Part shown: positions 1-5,639 of the stretch, piece after piece
Layout: each line of letters opens with the position of its first letter
How positions within the stretch are numbered: position 1 is the first letter of the stretch
Notes under the pieces: model-generated
The model's database searches: none
What the model saw: the letters and a program-made list of their open reading frames with translations, nothing else
Told to the model about the DNA's origin: nothing
Assembly (NCBI GenBank): GCA_000495415.1
Contig: AWGX01000149.1
Location: forward strand, 1 to 8,621
Length of the DNA: 8,621 nt
Direction: 5' to 3'
DNA from: Smithella sp. ME-1
Lineage (GTDB): Bacteria; Desulfobacterota; Syntrophia; Syntrophales; Smithellaceae
Program-made: the position numbers and the translations under genes

Positions 1-5
1 TGACA

Positions 6-21
6 CCTCCGCCAGCGGAGG
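6..21. repeat. Perfect 16-bp palindrome upstream of gspE
   Basis: CCTCCGC at 6-12 is the exact reverse complement of GCGGAGG at 15-21, with only CA between the arms. The two-base centre is too small for a normal RNA loop, although a hairpin with fewer pairs and a larger loop is possible. It has no following T-run, so it is not a standard terminator. It lies 20 bases before the gspE start, too far for its GGAGG to act as the ribosome-binding site. It may be the tail of a dispersed GC-rich repeat, or an operator. Confidence 0.5.
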
Positions 22-41
22 ATACGCACATTATATAGATT

Positions 42-1556
42 ATGCAGAATATAAAATATTTAGATCCTGAAAATTTTCCCAAGGTTCCTTTCGTTTTGGA
101 AACACTGTCCGCGCGTTTCATCCGCGAAAAAAAGATTGTCCCTCTGGAATTTAAGCAAAACTCTTTAAAAATTGTCATGGCCGATCCGGATAACCAGGAG
201 GTTATTGACGCACTGAAAGTTGCAGTTTCCCACGATATAGAAGTTTATTCCAGCGATCTGCAAGCAATCGAAGAATATATCGAAAAATTTTATACACAGG
301 AAATTCAGGATATCGGTAAACTGATCGAAAATATCGAAGATAATTCCCTCCAGTTTATTCATGAGGAAGAAGATGTAGGCCATCTGCAGGATCTGGCGTC
401 GGAAGCGCCGATTATCAGGCTGGTTAATATGCTGGTTACCCGCGCAGTGGAAAGCAGGGCCAGTGACATTCATATTGAACCTTACGCCGATGAGCTGAAA
501 GTGAGATACCGAATTGACGGTGTTTTACATGATATCGAGTTGATACCAAAGAAACTGCAGGCTGCAATTTTTTCCCGTATCAAAATCATGGCCAAGCTGA
601 ATATCGCGGAAAGACGTCTGCCGCAGGATGGGCGAATAAAATTAAAAGTAGGAGGCTCGGAAATAGACATCCGTGTTTCCAGCGTACCTGTTCTATACGG
701 TGAAAGCCTCGTTATGCGCCTACTGCACCAGGAAGGCATTCTAATAGATATGGAGCAACTGGGGTTTCCAGCCGATACTCTCCTGACTTTCAATAACATA
801 ATAAAGAATACCAACGGTATAATCCTTGTTACCGGCCCGACGGGAAGCGGAAAAACAACTACGTTATACGGCGCGTTGGATAAAATAAATTCTGCCGACA
901 GAAAAATAATCACGGTAGAGGATCCGATTGAATACCATCTCAAAGGAATAAACCAGATACAGGTTAAACCGCAAATCGGGCTGGATTTTCCCAATATACT
1001 GCGCCACATTGTCAGACAGGATCCTGATGTCATAATGATTGGTGAAATCCGCGACCTGGAAACAGCAGAAATAGCTATTCAGTCCGCCTTAACCGGCCAT
1101 CTTGTTTTTTCCACTTTGCACACTAATGACGCTCCCACAGCCATTACCCGTTTAATAGATATTGGTGTGCAGAGTTATCTTCTGGCGGCGACAATTCGCG
1201 GCATTCTCGCTCAACGTCTGGTGCGCATAATATGTCCGGATTGCGCCGAGATTGATGAAACGGCGACGAATGATGAAAGAACGAATTTAAAATGCGGGCC
1301 GGACATTAAATTATTCAGAGGTAGAGGATGCGAAAAGTGCGCTCATACGGGGTTTTACGGCCGCTCGGGCATTTACGAGCTTCTGGAGGTTGATAATTCG
1401 ATTCATCAGTTGATTATTAAAAATGCCGATGCCCGTCAAATCCGGGAGAAAGCAAAAGAAAACGGAATGCGTACTTTACTGGAAGACGGTTGGCTTAAAG
1501 TAAGAGCCGGTCAGACAACGGTTAATGAAGTTTTCAGAGTTACTCAGGAGATTTAA
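42..1556 (+). CDS. gspE: Type II secretion system ATPase GspE
   Basis: This is the cytoplasmic hexameric ATPase that powers pseudopilus assembly by acting through GspL and GspF. The 504-residue protein has an N-terminal GspE-N-type domain (about residues 15-90) and then the secretion ATPase core. Visible motifs are Walker A GPTGSGKT at 265-272 (Lys271), the Asp box VEDPIEYHL from 292 (Glu293, Asp294), Walker B DVIMIGEIRD at 329-338 (Glu335) and the His box TGHLVFSTLHTND at 351-363. A zinc-binding tetracysteine is formed by Cys398/Cys401 and Cys430/Cys433, as in GspE and PilB proteins. The N-terminus is short, apparently lacking the first small domain found in many longer GspE proteins. ATG 42 is the first start after an in-frame TAG at 36-38; no good ribosome-binding site is visible. 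A PilB assignment is less likely because the following genes are minor pseudopilins and GspL. Confidence 0.96.
   Translation: MQNIKYLDPENFPKVPFVLETLSARFIREKKIVPLEFKQNSLKIVMADPDNQEVIDALKVAVSHDIEVYSSDLQAIEEYIEKFYTQEIQDIGKLIENIEDNSLQFIHEEEDVGHLQDLASEAPIIRLVNMLVTRAVESRASDIHIEPYADELKVRYRIDGVLHDIELIPKKLQAAIFSRIKIMAKLNIAERRLPQDGRIKLKVGGSEIDIRVSSVPVLYGESLVMRLLHQEGILIDMEQLGFPADTLLTFNNIIKNTNGIILVTGPTGSGKTTTLYGALDKINSADRKIITVEDPIEYHLKGINQIQVKPQIGLDFPNILRHIVRQDPDVIMIGEIRDLETAEIAIQSALTGHLVFSTLHTNDAPTAITRLIDIGVQSYLLAATIRGILAQRLVRIICPDCAEIDETATNDERTNLKCGPDIKLFRGRGCEKCAHTGFYGRSGIYELLEVDNSIHQLIIKNADARQIREKAKENGMRTLLEDGWLKVRAGQTTVNEVFRVTQEI
1546..1550 (+). promoter_or_regulatory. Ribosome-binding site of gspF
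   Basis: AGGAG lies inside the last codons of gspE, six bases before TTG 1557. It supports the TTG start immediately after the gspE TAA and suggests translational coupling of the ATPase and platform genes. Confidence 0.75.
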
Positions 1557-2756
1557 TTGCCGACATATTCTTACAGCTCAACAACCCGGGAAGGCGTTAT
1601 CATGGAAGGCGTTATTGAAGCGCATGATGAAAAAAGCGCTCTCAATATGTTGAAAAACAGCGGCGTAATTCCGTTAAAAATAAAGCTTCAGAAAAACGGC
1701 TTAATCAGCGCCGAGAATTTCGGTTTTAGATCAGCGAAAAACGAAGTGCTGACATTCACTACAGAACTTCACGCACTTCTCGGCGCTGGACTGCCGCTTG
1801 ATCGCAGCCTGAATATACTTGCGGAAATAGCAGAAAACAAAAAGATGAAAGAAATTATCTCCGCAATCTTAAGATCTATCAGAGAGGGGAGCTCTTTTTC
1901 AGATGCTTTGGAAAAACATCCTCAGATATTTTCCAGTTTGTATGTAAATATGGTCAGAGCGGGGGAATCCGGCGGTGTATTGGGAGTCGTGCTGGAAAAG
2001 TTAATTGATTTTTTAGAATCATCAAGGGAGTTAAAAGATCATATTTTTTCCGCCCTTATTTATCCGGCTATTCTGGTTATTACCGGAATAGCATCAATCA
2101 TTGTCCTTGTCACATATGTTTTGCCTAAGTTTTCAGTTATTTTTCGTGACATGGGAACACAGTTGCCCCTGCCGACACAAATACTTATAGTTTTCAGCAA
2201 CATTATTTTATCCACCTGGTGGATTATTATTTTGATTATTATCGCGGGAGGCTTCGCTTTAAGAAATTATCTAAAAACGGAAAAGGGCAAATACAATTGG
2301 GACTCGCTGAAAATTAAAATTACGGGAGATATTATATTAAAACTGGAAACCGCCCGTTTTTGTCGTACATTAGGTGCTCTATTGAAAAGCGGAGTGCCTC
2401 TTTTACAAGCTATAAAAAATGCCAAGGATATTGTCGGTAATTATGTCATATCATCGGGTTTAGACAAAATATCAGCAGGAGTCAAAAAGGGTCAGGGCAT
2501 CGCAAAACCTCTTTCCGATGCTAAAATATTTCCTAATTTAGCTTTGTCCATGATTAAAGTTGGAGAGGAAACCGGACAGCTTGATACTATGTTGATAAAA
2601 ATAGCCGACACGTATGAAAAAAGTTTGAGAGTATCTATCAAAAAGTTTGTTAGCTTTCTGGAGCCGGCACTGATTCTGTCAATGGGCCTGCTGACAGGAT
2701 TTATTGTTATTTCCATGCTGATGGCAATATTTAGTATAACGGATATCCCCTTCTAG
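1557..2756 (+). CDS. gspF: Type II secretion system inner-membrane platform protein GspF
   Basis: GspF is the polytopic inner-membrane protein thought to transmit GspE ATPase motion to pseudopilin extraction. The 399-residue length is typical. It opens with the usual MPTYSYSS-type N-terminus followed by a GVIMEGVIEAHD-type segment. Two T2SSF repeats follow, beginning near Phe67 and Phe268; each contains the family signature of a LGAGLPL or LKSGVPL turn followed by a GxxF- or G-rich stretch. Three hydrophobic segments are visible at about 167-189, 216-235 and 371-393, the last preceded by the conserved FLEPALIL motif (Glu369-Pro370). The start is TTG, directly abutting the gspE stop, with AGGAG six bases upstream. 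The stop codon TAG at 2754-2756 lies inside the first unit of a tandem repeat tract. No domain is missing. Confidence 0.95.
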   Translation: MPTYSYSSTTREGVIMEGVIEAHDEKSALNMLKNSGVIPLKIKLQKNGLISAENFGFRSAKNEVLTFTTELHALLGAGLPLDRSLNILAEIAENKKMKEIISAILRSIREGSSFSDALEKHPQIFSSLYVNMVRAGESGGVLGVVLEKLIDFLESSRELKDHIFSALIYPAILVITGIASIIVLVTYVLPKFSVIFRDMGTQLPLPTQILIVFSNIILSTWWIIILIIIAGGFALRNYLKTEKGKYNWDSLKIKITGDIILKLETARFCRTLGALLKSGVPLLQAIKNAKDIVGNYVISSGLDKISAGVKKGQGIAKPLSDAKIFPNLALSMIKVGEETGQLDTMLIKIADTYEKSLRVSIKKFVSFLEPALILSMGLLTGFIVISMLMAIFSITDIPF

Positions 2757-2792
2757 AGGATTGGAAGGTTGGAAGATTAGAGGATTGGGAAA
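2753..2792 (+). repeat. Degenerate 8-bp tandem repeat between gspF and gspH
   Basis: Five successive octamers read CTAGAGGA, TTGGAAGG, TTGGAAGA, TTAGAGGA and TTGGGAAA. Because of this periodicity the 11-mer TAGAGGATTGG occurs twice, at 2754-2764 and 2778-2788, exactly three units apart. The tract overlaps the gspF stop codon and runs up to the gspH GTG. It then changes into two perfect heptamers GTGAAAA (2793-2799 and 2800-2806). Similar units recur in the gspJ-gspK gap. The tract occupies the place where gspG is usually found. Confidence 0.8.
2779..2784 (+). promoter_or_regulatory. Probable ribosome-binding site of gspH within the repeat
   Basis: AGAGGA lies eight bases before GTG 2793 and is part of a repeat unit. 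It supports GTG as the gspH start and means that the repeat supplies the translation initiation region. Confidence 0.55.
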
Positions 2793-3284
2793 GTGAAAAG
2801 TGAAAAGAAAAAGATCATTCCTTTGAATCGGGGGTTTACGTTTATTGAGATTTTGATTGTTTTGTTTTTGATGTCATTGATTGTCGGCATTACAACAGTT
2901 TTCTTTGCCAATGCTTTGCCTGCGGCAAAACACAAAGCGGCTGCCAGAGAATTAGCCGCCACTATTAAATATGCCCGGCATCTGGCCTTTATTAAAAATG
3001 AAAGTCAAATCGTCAGCATTGATCTTGACACCAGGAATTATTCAATCAAGGGACGGGAAACAAGATCAATCGCTCCCAAAATTTCGATAACCGTTTATAA
3101 CAAAGATGCGAACGCAAATCCGGTTCGTGAAGGCAAGTATATTATCAATTGCGACACAACTGCCGGAATTGAATGGGATACCATAGAACTCGTTCGAAAA
3201 GACAGAATAATTACGATTAAATCAGATCCGATAATGACAGCCGAAGTTGTTGATAACAAAAACAATGAAATTAAAAAATACTAA
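2793..3284 (+). CDS. gspH: Type II secretion minor pseudopilin GspH
   Basis: This is a minor pseudopilin thought to sit near the tip of the pseudopilus. The 163-residue product has a basic leader ending in Asn-Arg-Gly14. The predicted prepilin peptidase cut lies between Gly14 and Phe15, giving mature FTFIEILIVLFLMSL with the conserved Glu at mature position 5, followed by a hydrophobic helix. Downstream, AARELAATIKYARHLAF and the IDLDTRNYSI segment match the GspH/FimT pattern. The YPT...GL hallmarks of the major pseudopilin GspG are absent. The start is GTG with AGAGGA eight bases before it; TTG 2823 would leave only MNRG as leader and lacks a ribosome-binding site. The first seven residues (MKSEKKK) are encoded by or beside GTGAAAA repeats. 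The 3' end overlaps gspI by 20 bases. Confidence 0.85.
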   Translation: MKSEKKKIIPLNRGFTFIEILIVLFLMSLIVGITTVFFANALPAAKHKAAARELAATIKYARHLAFIKNESQIVSIDLDTRNYSIKGRETRSIAPKISITVYNKDANANPVREGKYIINCDTTAGIEWDTIELVRKDRIITIKSDPIMTAEVVDNKNNEIKKY

Positions 3285-3702
3285 TTGTCAGTTAATTATT
3301 AAAAAAGAGGAAGGTTTTACCATCCTGGAAATTATGGTAGCGCTTGTCTTGATTGCTGTCGTGGTTTCCTCCTTTATTCAATTATCATCGGCAAATTTGA
3401 ATAATCTTTCTTCCTCCGATGATCAGATTGATGCTTTAATTCATGCCAATGCCAAGATGCGCGAAATTCTGGATTTGGAAATAATTGAAGATAAATCATG
3501 GAATGAAACGGACAATGACGGGTATTCATATGAAATTACGATGGCAGAAAGCTTAGCGGATCGCACTGATTCCTTGAATGTTAAAATGGAAGAAATTACG
3601 CTGCTGACCAAGTGGGTTAAAAACAATAAAAAGAAAGAAGTTGTTTTAAAAACAGCAAAGGTTATTTCCAAAGCGGACGCGTTAAAAAACGCAAACAATT
3701 AA
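3265..3702 (+). CDS. gspI: Type II secretion minor pseudopilin GspI
   Basis: GspI is the minor pseudopilin that nucleates the GspI-J-K tip complex. With the ATG at 3265 the product has 145 residues. The leader contains Lys-Lys-Glu-Glu-Gly17, and the predicted cut before Phe18 leaves mature FTILEIMVALVLIAVVV with Glu at position 5. The later segment ANAKMREIL and the C-terminal pattern with a Lys-Trp-Val motif, followed by VVLKTAKVIS, fit the GspI family layout. An in-frame TTG at 3247 would add six residues, but ATG is preferred. Neither start has a clear ribosome-binding site. The 20-base overlap with gspH suggests translational coupling. Confidence 0.85.
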   Translation: MKLKNTNCQLIIKKEEGFTILEIMVALVLIAVVVSSFIQLSSANLNNLSSSDDQIDALIHANAKMREILDLEIIEDKSWNETDNDGYSYEITMAESLADRTDSLNVKMEEITLLTKWVKNNKKKEVVLKTAKVISKADALKNANN

Positions 3703-3711
3703 TTATTTATT

Positions 3712-3716
3712 AAGGA
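3712..3716 (+). promoter_or_regulatory. Probable ribosome-binding site of gspJ
   Basis: AAGGA lies 12 bases before TTG 3729, a somewhat long spacing. No ATG or GTG in this frame is available ahead of the prepilin leader, so this site supports the TTG start. Confidence 0.5.
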
Positions 3717-3728
3717 AGCTATTGTCCA

Positions 3729-4316
3729 TTGAATAAACGTGGGTTCACACTTTTGGAATTACTTATTTCTATCACGATGCTGGCTTTGATTGCGGGTATT
3801 ATGGGTTGGACTTTGAAAGCGGCTCATCGGACACTGGATAAAGGCGAAAGAAAAATAAGTTATCTGGAAAGAGAAAAGATATCTTTCTCTCTGATAGAGT
3901 CACAGATTTTATCATTATTCCGGTATCAATATGATGATGACGGACAAAAAAAATTGTTTTTCTCCGGCAGTAAAGACAAATTAATGTTTACTTCGAATTT
4001 TTCGCTATGGCGTGGTGCGAGAGGCAACACATTTGTCACATACGAAATACAGTCAAATGAAGGAGACAAAAGCTTTTTAAAAATAACTGAGCAAACCATA
4101 GGCCTGCAAGAAAAAAACGAAACGATTCTTCTTAATGAATGTAATAACATAAGTTTTGAATATTTTTTAAAAAACGCTGTTGAAGAAGGTAAATGGGTGA
4201 CTTCGTGGCCTGAAGATGAAAAAGGATTGCCGGATAAAATAAAGATCAGCATTGCCTGTGGTGTAAAAAAGATTGCCTTAACTCTCAGACCTCCGGTTGG
4301 GGAAAAGAAGATTTAG
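3729..4316 (+). CDS. gspJ: Type II secretion minor pseudopilin GspJ
   Basis: GspJ is a minor pseudopilin of the tip complex and partner of GspI and GspK. The 195-residue product has a very short leader, MNKRG. The predicted cleavage before Phe6 gives mature FTLLELLISITMLALIAG with Glu at position 5. Typical GspJ elements follow: a long helix with DKGERKISYLEREKISF, then an arginine-containing FRYQYDDDG segment, a KLMFTSNFSLWRGARGN stretch, and a C-terminal beta region with LPDKIKISI. The start is TTG with AAGGA 12 bases upstream. A 26-base gap separates it from gspI. After the stop the operon is interrupted by 315 bases of repeats before gspK. Confidence 0.88.
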   Translation: MNKRGFTLLELLISITMLALIAGIMGWTLKAAHRTLDKGERKISYLEREKISFSLIESQILSLFRYQYDDDGQKKLFFSGSKDKLMFTSNFSLWRGARGNTFVTYEIQSNEGDKSFLKITEQTIGLQEKNETILLNECNNISFEYFLKNAVEEGKWVTSWPEDEKGLPDKIKISIACGVKKIALTLRPPVGEKKI

Positions 4317-4322
4317 GATCTA

Positions 4323-4381
4323 GTGAAAAGTGAATGGAGTGAATGGAGAGAATGGTGAAAGGTGAATAGTAATGCGTGAAT
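4323..4381 (+). repeat. Degenerate GTGAATG tandem repeat tract
   Basis: Units of 7-9 bases beginning GTGAA follow each other after the gspJ stop. GTGAATGGA is perfectly duplicated at 4330-4338 and 4339-4347. It is followed by GAGAATG, GTGAAAG, GTGAATA, GTAATGC and GTGAATC. The same GTGAAAA unit is found at the gspH start (2793-2806) and GTGAATGG recurs at 4506-4513. Confidence 0.75.
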
Positions 4382-4390
4382 CTTCCTCTC

Positions 4391-4489
4391 TGTCATTTCG
4401 AGGAGTCCCGATTTATCGGGACGACGAGAAATCTTGATTGATGTCAAATTAAAGATTCCTCACACGCCTGCGGCGGATTCGGAATGACA
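4391..4489. repeat. About 99-bp palindromic element with TGTCATT/AATGACA ends
   Basis: The left end TGTCATTTCGA (4391-4401) and right end TCGGAATGACA (4479-4489) are inverted repeats matching at 10 of 11 positions. An inner pair, GAGAAATCTT (4426-4435) and AAGATTCCTC (4452-4461), matches at 9 of 10. The left arm holds a perfect hairpin, GTCCCGATTTATCGGGAC (4405-4422), and the right arm a GC-rich CGCCTGCGGCG hairpin (about 4465-4475). The whole could fold into a branched stem. It encodes no protein. From memory, TGTCATTCCGAG...GAATGACA elements are dispersed in many bacterial genomes, so a miniature mobile or REP-like repeat is likely. Only two identical bases (TC) flank each side, so no clear target duplication is seen. 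Confidence 0.75.
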
Positions 4490-4505
4490 TCAAAAGCATT
4501 GATAA

Positions 4506-4590
4506 GTGAATGGCGAAATGTAGTTCTATGTTCTATGTTCAAGGTCTTAGTTCAAGGTGCGAAGTGTAGAAAATTAGAAAGTTGAGAAAA
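4506..4590 (+). repeat. Mixed 7- and 8-bp tandem repeat tract before gspK
   Basis: The tract begins with GTGAATGG (4506-4513). It then has TTCTATG twice in tandem (4524-4530, 4531-4537), TTCAAGG (4538-4544) and again TTCAAGG (4551-4557). It ends with octamers TAGAAAAT (4567-4574), TAGAAAGT (4575-4582) and TGAGAAAA (4583-4590), which resemble the octamers between gspF and gspH. Confidence 0.7.
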
Positions 4591-4622
4591 GAACGAAAAG
4601 ACCAAAAGAGATAACGGATAGC

Positions 4623-4627
4623 AAGGA
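4623..4627 (+). promoter_or_regulatory. Ribosome-binding site of gspK
   Basis: AAGGA lies four bases before ATG 4632. The spacing is a little short but this is the only purine-rich match near the start. Confidence 0.55.
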
Positions 4628-4631
4628 ATAT

Positions 4632-5636
4632 ATGAGTAGAGAAAGCAGATTGCAGACGAAAAAATATGGAAAAGAATCGGGGATAGCCCTGCTTATAGTG
4701 TTATGGGTCACTGCTCTTGTCATTGCTATCGCATTATCCTTTTCCGTCATGGCACGGACGGAAATATTTTCTACAATAACTTTCAAAGAACAAATGATAA
4801 ATAAATATTTGGCCGAAGCCGGGATGCAAAGAGCCATTATGGAAATATTTTACCGCAATACAAACAAAAACACCCAAATTACCTTTGAAGGAGAAGAACC
4901 ATATCTTGTTGATGGAACATTCTATTATGGCGAAATGAGCAATGGTTATTACAAAATAAGTATCAATGACGAATCCGGAAAAATTAATATCAATGCTCTA
5001 ACTGACGTCTCAGGACTAATTTTAAATAATTTACTGGTTAATCTTGGTACGGAGAAGAAAACAGCGGACACAATTGTTGATTCCATTCTGGACTGGAGAG
5101 ACGCTGATAACCTGACGCGTCTTTCCGGGGCGGAAGATGATTACTATATGAGTTTACAAAATCCTTACAAAGCGAAAAACGCGAATTTTGATAATCCGGA
5201 AGAACTCCTCCTGATAAAAGGCGTTACTAATGAAATTTTATACGGCAACGAAGAAAGGCCGGGATTGATCAATTTCATCACATTGTATTCTTCCACGGAT
5301 AAGATAAACATTAATACGGCCTCTCCGGAAGTTTTAAAATCGATACCTTTTATGTCCGATAGCGATGTTGAACAAATAATCAATTATCGAAAAGCCGATA
5401 ATACGAAAAAAGACGGTACTACTATTCAAACAGTAATCGCGGGAGATTATGCGAAGATTTCCCAGTATATTTCCACCGGTGATTCTAATGTTTATGCTAT
5501 AGAAGTATTAGGCTGCAAAGAAAAGAGCGATAATAATACAAAAGGCTATCCGATTAAATCAGTAATTATGATAGAAGGAAATGATCGTTACAGAGTTCTA
5601 TATTATCAAAGCCCGGCAAACATAAAGAAGTCATAA
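4632..5636 (+). CDS. gspK: Type II secretion tip pseudopilin GspK
   Basis: GspK is the large minor pseudopilin that caps the GspI-J-K tip. The 334-residue length is typical. A basic leader ends at Gly17; after the predicted cut, mature IALLIVLWVTALVIAIAL has Ile rather than Glu at position 5, the expected GspK exception. Family landmarks are DESGKININ at 113-121, the DWRDAD segment at 154-159 with GAEDDYY at 166-172 (acidic residues where the family binds calcium), a PEELLLIKGV stretch, and NINTASPEVL at 226-235, which starts a helix-hairpin-helix-like SAM domain. The start is ATG with AAGGA upstream. The gene follows a 315-base repeat-filled gap and ends three bases before gspL. Confidence 0.92.
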   Translation: MSRESRLQTKKYGKESGIALLIVLWVTALVIAIALSFSVMARTEIFSTITFKEQMINKYLAEAGMQRAIMEIFYRNTNKNTQITFEGEEPYLVDGTFYYGEMSNGYYKISINDESGKININALTDVSGLILNNLLVNLGTEKKTADTIVDSILDWRDADNLTRLSGAEDDYYMSLQNPYKAKNANFDNPEELLLIKGVTNEILYGNEERPGLINFITLYSSTDKININTASPEVLKSIPFMSDSDVEQIINYRKADNTKKDGTTIQTVIAGDYAKISQYISTGDSNVYAIEVLGCKEKSDNNTKGYPIKSVIMIEGNDRYRVLYYQSPANIKKS

Positions 5637-5639
5637 ACT

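Larger units (their letters stand above)
4317..4631 (+). other. Repeat-filled non-coding gap between gspJ and gspK
   Basis: No gene is visible in this 315-base interval, and no reading frame resembles a protein. From left to right it holds GTGAATG-type tandem repeats (4323-4381), an imperfectly palindromic element (4391-4489), more GTGAATG, TTCTATG and TAGAAAAT-type repeats (4506-4590), and an A-rich stretch leading to the gspK ribosome-binding site. No convincing promoter or T-tailed terminator was seen, so gspK and the following genes probably remain in one transcript with gspE-gspJ; this is an inference. Confidence 0.75.

Noticed and set aside
1..3. TGA at the very start as the stop of an upstream gene such as gspD
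   Set aside because: One triplet cannot establish a frame; nothing before it is visible.
165..1033. Two long minus-strand open frames opposite gspE
   Set aside because: They lie wholly within a gene with all GspE motifs; their predicted proteins show no recognisable domain and no start signals, so they are shadows.
42..2756. gspE-gspF as type IV pilus pilB-pilC
   Set aside because: The genes are followed without break by minor pseudopilins H, I, J and K and by GspL and GspM, and no pilin, pilT or pilQ is present; the T2S reading is better, though distant kinship to pili is noted.
4405..4422. GTCCCGATTTATCGGGAC as a Rho-independent terminator after gspJ
   Set aside because: The hairpin is followed by GACGAGAAATC, with no T-run, and it is part of a larger palindromic element.
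4323..4590. Repeat mosaic as a CRISPR array
   Set aside because: Units are 7-9 bases, directly adjacent and degenerate, with no constant 24-40 bp repeats or unique spacers and no cas genes.
4582..4615. A promoter for gspK within the A-rich stretch
   Set aside because: TTGAGA at 4582-4587 has no -10-like box at a proper spacing; the match is expected by chance in such sequence.
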